64,000 bases of DNA, taken from contig NC_067208.1 of the NCBI RefSeq assembly GCF_026262505.1, positions 10,425,962 through 10,489,961 on the forward strand, written 5' to 3'. Below the pieces are notes generated by a model. The model searched no databases, was not told where the DNA came from, and saw only the letters and a list, made by a program, of their open reading frames with translations. Origin of the DNA: Trichomonas vaginalis G3 (taxonomy: Eukaryota > Parabasalia > Trichomonadida > Trichomonadidae). Position 1 is the stretch's first letter; every line of letters begins with the position of its first letter. The translations under genes and the position numbers were made by a program. Positions 1-10,700 of this stretch are shown one piece after another.

Positions 1-2723
1 ATTGGTTCATCTTTGCATCTCTTAGACAAGACATCAATCAATTCTGGAACATCATCATTATCTGTTATGAAAGGTGCAAGTGTGCAAATCATTCTTATTG
101 ACAAGTATTCGAAATTAGGATCTCCGCAATTAGCAAATCTCAAAATCGCTGAAACAGTGTCAGGATTATAAATTGCTTTTGCGTATCTTCTTGATTCGCT
201 CAAAACGCATGAAATAAGTAAAGCTCTTGCAGCAATTACTGTTTCATTAGATTTGATGAGTCTGCAAACAACATCAGGAACTAAATGCATGTCTTCGAAA
301 CCAACTTCTGCGAATGGAATCAAAATAGAAAGTAAAGAAGAAACAGAAAAAACATCTTCAACAACAGAGAACAAGTTCAAAACAACATTAGGAATATCCA
401 TTCTCTCCAAGAATTTTCCTTTAGGAATATGAAGTCCCAATATAACTGCTCCTGTGTATTCATAATGTCCTTGATTAATACAGTTGTAGATAACTGTCAA
501 AACATCAAATTTATACAGCATATCACGTAATGGAGCAATTTTATCTGCTTCAGCAATCATTCTCAATGTTTCAAGAGGTTTCTTATCGTAATGCATTGGA
601 ATTACATAAGTAATAACAATCTTTGTGAATTTAATCTCAGTCATCAATGCAAGAACAGTTGAAGCGAAGTTGTGTTTGACCAATCTGTTCGTGATCACAC
701 CGTTATCATCAATTTCAGCAATTGTTGATGGTCCAAGCTTCAAATAAATGTTTGACATCACAGGAGCAAAAGAAATCGGTGTAGCAGCGAAGAAATCTGA
801 AAAGTACTTGAAATACTTTTTGACGAGATCTGGTTCCAAATCATTGATCAATTCGAAAACGCGTCTGTAGTAAATGTTGTTCATCATTGCGCATTTGTAG
901 AGAATGTCTGATTCTCTGAATTTAATGGCAACAGCATCAGCAACGGACTTTGCAATGTTGTCTGGTTTGTTTGCGCAGAAGGAAAGAATGAATTCGGCGT
1001 TCTTTTCGCTTGTCAAAAGATTCTTGATGAAAAATGGAATGGAAAGATCGCCAGGAAGTCTCTCGCAAAGTAACTTGATGAATGATTCTTTGTCATCGAG
1101 TTTGCTGTATTGCGAGTTAACAAGATCTTCAACAGAACTGATTTTTCTCGATAATTGGACTAATGTAACTAATTCTGAAATTGTGAACTGTTCTTTAGTC
1201 AAAATTTGCTGGTTATAGACTTCTAAGGCGGATTTGACTAATGCTTCATCATTGGATTCCAATAAAACGTTGACAATAATTTCGATACAATATTCATCGA
1301 GTTCTCCTCTAGACATATCACGAAGAGATTGAGGAGTAAGAGATAGAAGTCCTTTAAGTGCTGAATCGTTGACTTCTGCTGTACTTTCAATGTGAGAATT
1401 GAAAATTTCCAAATTTGTTCCAGGAATAATGAATTCGTTCTTCACCATCATGTTTACGAGGTCATCGAATGATGGACGATAGTTTGGATTCCTCGACCAT
1501 CCTTTGTAAAGTATTTTTGTGAGAGGTAACTGATTTGGAACTAATGGCCTTCTGTCTTGAAGCATAATTCGCTGGCGAAGGCTGTATGAGTCTACTTCTG
1601 AGAATGGTTTCTTGTTCGTGAGTATTTCATGAAGAATAATGGTAAATGAATAAACATCTACTTTTTCATTGAAGAAAATTGGTTCGTAGATCGTTTCTGG
1701 TGCTGAATAAACACAGAATGGTATGGAAACTGATAACTTTGATGATGTTCGCTGAACATAATCCAATCCAGTGATCAAAGGAAGTCCATTTGGACGAACT
1801 AATATGCAATCCGGAGTAAACCTGCAATGGACAAACCTGTGAGCATGCATGTATTGGAAAGCTCTGGCAACTTCAAGAATAATGATCGAATAAATGTCAG
1901 GAGAAAGGGTTTGGCCGGAATAAAGGTACTCAGTAAGAGATGGGAAGTCTGTGGATTCACTGAGAATACCGTATGGCGCGTAATGTAATGCACTTCTGTA
2001 TTTTATGATTGATGGATGTTCTATATGTGAAACAATACTGTTCTTGTGCTGGAAAGGTGCATCAGATGCTCCAGGAGGGAAGATTTCTAAAGAAAGATTC
2101 TCATTTTTAGGTTTTTCTGTCACTGAAATTATTAATTTTTCAGCAGAAACGCGTTCAATCTTTGTAACTGTGAGTGATGAGATATCTAATGATTTCTGAA
2201 GTCTTCTGTAATGAGATTCGATTTCTAAGTAAGCATTTGGTAATTTTGTATTATCAACTAAAGGTTTGATTGCATCCATATCGCTACAGTACTGAGCTAT
2301 AAAATATAGAACGTTGTATACAAACGACTTGTCAATTAAATGACATGTAAATATGATATCATAATAAAGCTTGTAAATTTTCGTAAAAATAGCATTAATT
2401 GATACACTTTTGAGTTGTCCTTCCCATGCAGTTTGTGAGCATAACTTTGCTGCTTCCGTTGCTTCACTCATTTCTATGACTAAATTATATAAGTAGTTTG
2501 CGAGCTCTGAGTTACATTCTAAGTTTCCATGTGTCTTGAGAAAGTTAATGGCCGTATATATCAGTTGCAGTGTTTCCGTGGCAGAATTTTTTAACAAGAA
2601 CATTCTCTGAACATGCTTTTCAAATCTCGTCGAAGCATCAGATATACTGTTTACGAAGTCCAGAATGCGTCTTTCTGATTTGTTTGCGAAAAAGTTTCGA
2701 AATGATAAAGGATTTTCAGTCAT
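1..2723 (-). CDS. TKL-like pseudokinase with C-terminal helical repeats (C-terminus off window)
   Basis: An open frame of 907 codons runs from an ATG at 2723 to the window edge with no stop. Residues about 1-190 are helical and unrecognised. Residues about 195-430 have a protein kinase fold: a C-lobe APE-type motif (SAPETIYEP), a VDVYSF subdomain IX and a GWSRNPNYRPSF subdomain XI, typical of TKL kinases. The catalytic residues are gone: the HRD loop reads HCRFTPDC (residue about 299), the DFG site reads GLDYV (about 320), and the beta-3 segment LSLEIFPPG has no lysine. The remaining 470 residues are Leu/Ile-rich helices like armadillo or HEAT repeats. The domain order matches TKL kinases with armadillo-type tails seen in trichomonads. 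I infer a catalytically dead scaffold or allosteric protein. Its partner is unknown. Confidence 0.82.
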   Translation of the reverse strand, partial: MTENPLSFRNFFANKSERRILDFVNSISDASTRFEKHVQRMFLLKNSATETLQLIYTAINFLKTHGNLECNSELANYLYNLVIEMSEATEAAKLCSQTAWEGQLKSVSINAIFTKIYKLYYDIIFTCHLIDKSFVYNVLYFIAQYCSDMDAIKPLVDNTKLPNAYLEIESHYRRLQKSLDISSLTVTKIERVSAEKLIISVTEKPKNENLSLEIFPPGASDAPFQHKNSIVSHIEHPSIIKYRSALHYAPYGILSESTDFPSLTEYLYSGQTLSPDIYSIIILEVARAFQYMHAHRFVHCRFTPDCILVRPNGLPLITGLDYVQRTSSKLSVSIPFCVYSAPETIYEPIFFNEKVDVYSFTIILHEILTNKKPFSEVDSYSLRQRIMLQDRRPLVPNQLPLTKILYKGWSRNPNYRPSFDDLVNMMVKNEFIIPGTNLEIFNSHIESTAEVNDSALKGLLSLTPQSLRDMSRGELDEYCIEIIVNVLLESNDEALVKSALEVYNQQILTKEQFTISELVTLVQLSRKISSVEDLVNSQYSKLDDKESFIKLLCERLPGDLSIPFFIKNLLTSEKNAEFILSFCANKPDNIAKSVADAVAIKFRESDILYKCAMMNNIYYRRVFELINDLEPDLVKKYFKYFSDFFAATPISFAPVMSNIYLKLGPSTIAEIDDNGVITNRLVKHNFASTVLALMTEIKFTKIVITYVIPMHYDKKPLETLRMIAEADKIAPLRDMLYKFDVLTVIYNCINQGHYEYTGAVILGLHIPKGKFLERMDIPNVVLNLFSVVEDVFSVSSLLSILIPFAEVGFEDMHLVPDVVCRLIKSNETVIAARALLISCVLSESRRYAKAIYNPDTVSAILRFANCGDPNFEYLSIRMICTLAPFITDNDDVPELIDVLSKRCKDEP

Positions 2724-3190
2724 CAAAATTTCTACAGCTTATAAAATTATCCCCGCCAAGCTCTCAAAAATTCTATTAATTGAATATATTACACGGAATT
2801 ATTAAAAAATGAAACCAAAAATAGGGAAATATTTGACTTAAAATAATATCGTATAATGATATATCCCCATCAATCGAATGCTTTCAGCTGGAAAATGATT
2901 TGAATAATTCAAAAAAAAATTTTTTTCAAAGGTTATCTTTACCTGCCGCCCTGGCTTGTTTACTGAAAATATATGCTTATTATTGATACAAGACAAAATT
3001 TAGGAATTTAAGGTATTATTCGTTCCGTAATTCAGAATCGAATAAATGACAACCCCAAAGTTGGTTTATTTGATACATAAATAGGTGCATCATTTTTAAC
3101 TCGACAGAATACATGGATAATTTGGTTATTTGTTCATCAATTTCTATAAAAATTAATAATTTTGAAATAATAAGAGAATATATCATGTCT
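2724..3190. other. Intergenic, no gene seen
   Basis: This lies between the 5' end of the pseudokinase and the 3' end of the discoidin gene, both on the minus strand. It is AT-rich with an A/T homopolymer stretch near 2910-2930. I see no coding signal or recognisable promoter motif. A short T-rich stretch on the minus strand at about 2810 could lie near the transcription start. Confidence 0.6.
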
Positions 3191-4405
3191 TTATTTAGAA
3201 ATAGTAAGTGTTCCAAAGAATTCAACACAAGATAAAGCAAATCTTCTATTTCCCTGGTTATTTGAATCAAGCTGAGTAATCCTAATGTTAGATGTTGGGG
3301 AAGATTGGTATTTTAGCTCAAATAACACGAGTTTTGAGTTCCCTACGAGTTCAGTGTTATCAATTTTCTTATCAACTTCTACCCAATTGCCATCAATTTG
3401 GACAGAAACAGTCCAAGATTTCGGACAAACGCCATTCGCGCCAATTCTCCATGAACGGAGTGCGTAATGGGTAAGTTCTATCTTATTAGGTGAGAAATTG
3501 AAGTAAATCGTGGCTTGTGGACCTTCTTTGCTGCAGAAATAAGAATCATCTTTTAATAAAACATTTGTAGCAGAGTAATAAATAGAGTAAGCATCATCTG
3601 AGCACACTAGTGGCGCATTTCCATTTTGTATTATTCCATCCATTGAAATTGCTGGATGAAATACGGAAATCAAGCTATCTTTCTTTTTTTTAGCCAATTC
3701 CTTTCTATTTCTAAGAAGAATAGAGCGAATAGCATTGAAATTAAGTGTTTTATCTGTAAGTAATGAATTAAATTTTTCATCACCGAATAATTCAAAAGGC
3801 AAGTACTGCCAGACACGCCAGCATTTCTTTTGATGTATAGGACATTGGTAATTTAAGATAACATCTGCAATTTGCTCTTCTAATTCGTGAACTTGTGGAT
3901 TTTGTAAAATTAATTCTAAAACATAGCAAGGTAGATCTTCCAATAGTAGCTTAATATCGTTAAATTTATCAGCAACTGCATTTGCAAGATATTCGCAATC
4001 CATATTTGAATTATAACATTGTATTAAATTACTAAGTAAAGTAAATGGTTCTGACTTCTCGATCATTATTTCGTACGTCAAATTTGCTAACGAGTTGATA
4101 TTTAATTCGCATGCAAACTCAAAAGTTTCTTGAAAATTTTTCTCTGTAATTTGAACTTGTTTGCCTTGTAAGTATTCATGTGTTGTTGTAAAGTCTCCTT
4201 TTGTCTTTAGTACAATTTTTTGCACCGATATATCTTCTAATGTTCTCTGAAATACTAATTTTGAAAAATTCGCGGCAACAAAAGAGCGAACAGGGTAAGT
4301 TTTGTCGTCAACAATTATATTTAAGTCACTTTTCATCTCGTGTGAAATAGTTTCAATAGCCTGGCGAGAATAAAAAGCAAAAGGAGTCGAATTTGTTGTC
4401 TTCAT
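3191..4405 (-). CDS. BTB-like protein with C-terminal discoidin (F5/8 type C)-like domain
   Basis: The frame is 404 codons from an ATG at 4405. Residues about 20-115 resemble a BTB/POZ fold: SDLNIIVDDKTYPVRSFVAA, then a predicted helical region with LQGKQVQITEKNFQE, as in KLHL-type BTB domains. Residues about 115-255 form a BACK-like helical linker. Residues about 260-404 resemble an F5/8 type C (discoidin) sandwich, with the N-terminal FHPAISMDGIIQNGN, a WTVSVQIDGNWVEVDKK core and the closing IRITQLDSNNQGN...LSCVEFFG strand. Trichomonads have many such proteins. In other eukaryotes BTB-BACK proteins are Cullin-3 adaptors; here that role is only an inference. No signal peptide is visible, so it is probably intracellular. 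Confidence 0.75.
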   Translation of the reverse strand: MKTTNSTPFAFYSRQAIETISHEMKSDLNIIVDDKTYPVRSFVAANFSKLVFQRTLEDISVQKIVLKTKGDFTTTHEYLQGKQVQITEKNFQETFEFACELNINSLANLTYEIMIEKSEPFTLLSNLIQCYNSNMDCEYLANAVADKFNDIKLLLEDLPCYVLELILQNPQVHELEEQIADVILNYQCPIHQKKCWRVWQYLPFELFGDEKFNSLLTDKTLNFNAIRSILLRNRKELAKKKKDSLISVFHPAISMDGIIQNGNAPLVCSDDAYSIYYSATNVLLKDDSYFCSKEGPQATIYFNFSPNKIELTHYALRSWRIGANGVCPKSWTVSVQIDGNWVEVDKKIDNTELVGNSKLVLFELKYQSSPTSNIRITQLDSNNQGNRRFALSCVEFFGTLTISK

Positions 4406-4772
4406 AATTTAGAGGGAACCATTTTTAATTGTTTACTCCCCCACATATACTTAAAATCTAATAAATCGGACTTTAAAATATGCAATTATACAATATGACT
4501 ATTAGTAATCTTATTTGCAAATGAAAATTTAAAATATGAAAAAATATGAAATGATTTTTCAGATCTCTTTATTCTTGGAGAAAAAGACTCTTCTAAGAGC
4601 ACACAATAAAAATCAATAGAGAGCATAGTCTATATCTTCCTGCTGATTGTAATGCATACTCTCTTACTGTTATTTTTATATAGGGATGTTAGAAATTTGT
4701 GATTTTAAAGTATGATTCAAATAACATTTGATGAAAAAGTGACAAAAAGATTTTGAAAGATTTTGAATTAAA
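4406..4772. promoter_or_regulatory. Divergent intergenic region between BTB-like gene and TOR
   Basis: This 367-bp A+T-rich gap separates two head-to-head genes, so it must contain both promoters. On the minus strand a G5 tract lies about 30 bases upstream of the BTB-like gene start; a similar G-tract lies upstream of the DHHC-family gene. I do not see a convincing trichomonad initiator next to either ATG. Confidence 0.45.
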
Positions 4773-7700
4773 ATGGCTGAGCTGGCTTTTCCGAGTACTA
4801 ATGAGATAATAAATCAATCTCCATATTACGAAATGGAAACGCGCAGCTCGCTATTTCTTCAAATTGATCAAATTATCAAACTTTCAGAAAATAAACAACA
4901 TTCCATGTTTAAAATCGCGATGGCACATTTCAAGAAATATATTCAAGATACGTATCGCGCGAAAACACTCGTAAATGAAGAAAGATTCTATTTCAATGAA
5001 TTATTTTATTCAATTTCATTGAATAGACTCAATGGAAATGTTAGTCATTACTTAATGTTTATCGATGCCATAATATCAGTTGATTTATCTTCGAAACAAG
5101 CAAAAGCAGTTAGAATTGCCAGAGATTTACTCGAAATTCCTCCAACTACCGATGAATACCCATGGGAAATTCTCGAAAAAGCACTCGTCTGGATATACAA
5201 ATACGCAGGAAATTCATTAGAAAGCATTATTTCGAAATTTAGATTAAAAATATTTGAATGGACGATTTCATACAAGAGCGAATCGAAAATTTCCGCATTA
5301 AATCTCATCAACATATTCTTTCGAAACTTTCCTAATGCTTTAATCTCTAATATGGAGCAAGTTCAGTCTTCAATTTTATCATCATTGCAACATGAAGATA
5401 AACAAGTACGTGCAGCAGGCTGTCATACATTAGAAATCGCTCTTACACTCTCAGAATCATCACAACAGATTCATATTCAAACATTATGCGTTACAATTTC
5501 ATCATATTTAGTTACAAGCCAAGATCCTCAATTTTCAGGCTTTGTTGATGCTGTACGTTCCGTAATAGATGCTGCTCCTCGTTTTGCATCCGTCTTTACC
5601 TTTGCTGATCCTCCATTACATTTAATATCAGTAGATAAACCAACGAATGCTTCATTAGAACTTGTATCTCTCGCATACCGATGCACTCCAAAGTTATTTA
5701 AGTACGAACACATTACACAAATGCTTACATTATACAAAAAATTTATTGCAAAGAAATCTCCATCGAGATTATGCGCATTACGTACATTGGGTGAGTTCTC
5801 ATTCCTTGCCTCCAACAGATTGCACACACTGCATTCAGAAGCCGTTCAAAATTTATTACAAATTATTTGTTCAACGAACACTTCTTCGGAAAGTGCCTAT
5901 GCCATACTCTCATTACTTAGTCCAGAAGATCCGAAATACCAGGAGAGAATGGCCTCTGTTCTTTCTTTTCCTCCAGATGATTTATTAGTTGATGGATATG
6001 TGAAATACGTTGAATTATGGCCCAAACACGCATCATCAGTCAAAATGGAGTTGATTCCCAAACTAAATGAGTTCATCAACACAAAAGATCCCTCAAAAAT
6101 TTTGCTCTCTTTCAAAGCATTAAATAACCTTAAATGTACAATTGAAGAAATGACTGTTCGCTTGATATTACAGTATGCCAATCTACTTATACATGCAGAC
6201 AAGACAGTTAGAAGCTGTATTAGTGATTTCCTTTTATCACATCAAGACGTGGACATTGGAATTCCCGAGAGATTGATTGTTTTTGTCTCCGCAGAAACAA
6301 ATGATGAATTAAAACTCAGAGTTTTGAGAAAAATACACTTGAAATCAACAGAAAAACAGTTCGTACCGTTGGTTTACTCTATGTGCCATGATACGAATAT
6401 AGATATCTGTATTTCTGCTATTAAAGTGCTTTGTAATCTTTCTGACACTTTACAAATCCTCTCAAATTTAGTTAATGAATTATTTACAAATCTGAAATTG
6501 TCAAATACAATTGACAAGTTCTATATCAAACAACTACTAACAATTGTTAATCTCAAAGGTGTTGAACCCATCAAAAACAAAGACAAATTAACAAATTTGA
6601 TTCTTGAATTTCCATTCCAAAATACAGGAAGTTTAAGGTTATTAAATTCATTGATTAAAAGTGATGTGAACATAAAGAACTACAATCTTTTGATAAATCA
6701 CATCAAAGCAAACATAAAACTCCATTTAAGTCCAAATAGATTAAACGCTGTTTTGACTCTTTTGTTGACATCAATGGAGAAAACAGATTTACTTGATTTT
6801 CTGTGGAAATCTGATTTGCAAATTGTTCCTCTTTTGTTTGAATTGGCACATAAAATAGAGGAACAAACAATTAAATCATTGATCATTGTAATAATAACAA
6901 AACTCGGCATAATTGATCCAAAAATTGTTCAGCCGTTATTAAATTCAAAACGTGACACTGTCAAAAATCCTGCAAACACGTTTAAACCTCTTAGTGAATC
7001 CATTGATCCATTAGTAAGTTTAACATATGTTTCTGTATCAACAGCATTACCTTTGTTGATGGAAATCATTGGAAATGACAGTTTAGTTACTTTGCATCAA
7101 TATGCTGTTGAAGCTTTATTAACAGTTATGAAGAACTACAGATCTATTGGAGAAGATTTGAGTAATCTCATGGTTTCTTATATAAAAGAATATCTATTGA
7201 ATGGTGGTCCATCAACAATTTCGATTATTTTGAAGAATTTTCCTAATTTTATCATTGTTTTGGGACAATCTTTTTCCGATGAAGTCGTGCCTCCAACTGT
7301 TGATGTTATATGCAAATACCGGGGAAGATTGCCAAGCCATACATTACTAAGAGCTACAGAGTGGATTGCTACTCAACTTCCTGATGTTTTGGAACCTCAT
7401 ATTCATAGATTGACAAAATTGTTTTTGTCATCGATAAAAACCGTTCAAAATGACATCGCAAATGACATTTTCAGTGTTTTCGTGAGTTTGGGATCACTTG
7501 TTTCTATTGTAGATTATTTAGTTATACCTGCTTTTCTACAATACATCGAATCCCACATAATGGATACAACGATTTGCGGAGAAATGATTGTTAAATTACA
7601 ATCAATTCTGACTTTTATCAAAGATAATGGAGATTTCGGACACGAAATATTGAAAACATTGTTGTTAGTTTATCAGAATAACCAAGATTTAAGACAAAGA

Positions 7701-10700
7701 GTTATTAATATTTTCATTTGTTTCATTATTTTGTTTAGAAACCATGTTTTGTTTTTACTTCCTGAAATTACTCAAGTAATTAATTTGGAAAGTGACAGAT
7801 ATTTAAACAAAATCTTGGATTGTTTAAATACAAACACTGAAATTCCTTTGGCATTGAAGAATAAGTTCGCACCAGATCCTCCTGCTCCTCAACAAAGACA
7901 GTCTTCTCAACATTTCGCGATGCCAAGAAAACTGTCAAATCCAACGAGTTTTTATACAGAACCAAATTTCGAAGTACCTTCAAAAGACTGGACAAAGACA
8001 CAATGGGAGAAATGGTACTACGAAACAATACCTGTGTTTATAAGGAACTCTCCAAGTCGTGCAATTTCCGCTTGTTACCAATTGGCTGAAAATCATGCTC
8101 ATATTTGTTCTTCTTTGTTCCCTGTCGCTTTTGCAATTAATATTTTGGAATCAAAGACAATAACACTCAGTTTAGATCTAATGAAGAACGCTTTGATATC
8201 TAATGATTGTCCTTCTTTCATCGTCAGATTGTTTTTGTGTTCGATTGAATTACTTGAAATATCTGGAGCTCCTCTTCCAGTAAAATACAAATTATTGACG
8301 CATGTTGCAAACAAAATGAGACAATATCATCAGGCATTGAGATATGCTGAAGCCGCTTTCGATACTGATGTAGAAAAACTTTCACAAGTTATTATTAATA
8401 TCAACAAAAAACTTGGTTTGAAATACGCAGCAAATGGAGTTTTTAGAAAACTGAGTAGAACAAAAGAAGAACAAGACTTTAACTCAAATACTTATCAGTT
8501 CTTAGGTGTATGGGAAGATGCTTTAAGACTCTGGGAAAAGAAATTAACAATAATGCCAAATAATGTCATTTTACTTAACAACAAAATGACTTGTTTAGAA
8601 TATTTGTCACGTTTTAAAGATTTAGAAATTTGTTCACGAGGATTTAGTAATAAATTCTCAGCAGTTGCAGCTTATGGTAATGGGAAACTTGATGATTTCA
8701 TGCTTCACATGAAGAATGTTAATTTAACACCAGAAACATCATTTTTACATGCAATTTATAATTTCTTGAATAATGATTATGAAAAAACAAAAGAATGTAT
8801 CAAAATTTTCATAAATACAAATGTTGAAAACACATTCCCTGTTTTAAGTGGAGATTTCGAACGTTCTTACCATGATTTCGTTCAAATGACACTTGTTGTT
8901 GAACTAATGGAAATTGTAGAACTCAAAGAACTCGAAGGAACTTCATTTTACGAAAAAAGAAAAGAAAGAATCATGAAGAACTGGGATTACAGATTAAAAC
9001 AAGTTTCTTTCAATGGACAAAGTGATTATTTCAGTTTGTTGCAGATCAGATCGTTGTATTTCAAGAAAGAAGAGATGAACAAGTATTGGACAGATTTCTT
9101 GAATACAACAATCAAACAAGGACAAACACAAATTGCTTTGATCGCTTTGGAAAAACTTCCAAAAGAAGAAGCAGAAACAATTTTCTTGAAGTCAGAAATG
9201 GCTCTTTATTCAGGAAAAGTTGATGAAATGATTGAAGGATCATTAAAAGCATTAGAACTTTGTGATAACAAGTCTAATTTGTATTGTAAGATCTCGAAAT
9301 CTCTTGGAAGAGTTTATTTGAACAAAGGTTGTTTGAAAGAATCTTTTGAACACACTAAAAACGCTTTGAATCTTTCGAAATACAATTTCAAAATTTGGAA
9401 ATTGTGGAGCGATGTAAATATTGCTATTTTCGAACAAAGCGGATATAAAGACAAAGATTCCTTAAAAGCAACTTTGGAAGGTTTGATGATGGTATTAAGT
9501 TTGAATCCTCCTGTTCCAATGCATTCTATTTTACGTGTTTTCTCTATTTTGTTCAAATACGGAAACACAGAAATATACGACCTGTTTCGAAAGCATCTTC
9601 CAAATGTTCCTTGCCAATACATTGCAGAGCATTTGCCACAGATAACAGCAAAACTAAGTTATGACAGTGATCTCGACAAACTTTTAGTTGACACATTAAC
9701 ATATATTGGAAATAATCATCCGAATGTTGTTTTGCAAGCGATATCAGTGAGTTTTCCTTATCAAGTTGACAGAAGTGAGATCATTAAAACAGTTATCCAG
9801 AAGTTGAAGATGTCACATCACACACTTGTTGAAGATTCAAGGATCTGCCGAAATGAACTTGTTCGTGTTGCATCATCATGGTTTGAAATATGGTGTTATG
9901 CTATTGATGAAAGTTCACGTTTATATCTTCATCAAAATGATCCTAAATCAGCAGCAAAACTTCTTTTGCAACATCATGATAAGATATCAAATCCACCACA
10001 GTCATTCCTGGAACTGTCATTCAAAGCACAGTTTGCAGCAACACTGTCAAAAGCACACACACTCACACAGTGTTATTTCGAAGGTAAGAGTGGAATTGAA
10101 TCATTCCATCTTGCATGGCAGTTTTACACAGGAATATATACATCACTTCAGAACCAAGCACAAAGTATCAAGAGTGTTATCCTCGAAGATGCATCTCCAT
10201 CTCTTGCTTCATTCAAGAGTTCTCTTATTTGTGTTCCAGGGACATACAAATTCCATGGTCCCAACATCGGAATCAATTCATTCGATCCAGTGATGAATGT
10301 CTTCACATCAAAACAACGTCCTCGCGCAGTTTCGATCAACGCAACAGATGGAAACAAGTACAAGTTCCTCCTTAAAGCGAATGAAGACACTCGCCTCGAT
10401 CAACGCGTTGTCCAACTTCTTACATTTGTTAACACAATCATGGCATCAGCGATGGCAGGGAATCTCACTACATATTCTATTCTTCCTCTTGCTCCTAATG
10501 TCGGATTAATCGGATGGGTTCGTGATTCAACAACAATATATGAACTTATGCGTGACTACCGAGAGCGGAGGAAGATTCCATTGAATGTCGAGATCAACAA
10601 CACTCTTCAGATGTGTCCTAATTTCGAACAACTTCCTGCGATCGAAAGGAAAGAGAGTTTCGAATTCGGTCTTTCAAAGACTAAAGGTGATGATCTCCAA

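Noticed and set aside
3016-3270. 84-codon frame overlapping the 3' end of the discoidin gene
   Set aside because: Alternate frame of the gene tail and AT-rich 3' flank; no supporting features.
9826-10509. Overlapping frames inside the TOR gene with His/Ser-rich products
   Set aside because: Alternate-frame shadows of a strongly conserved coding sequence.
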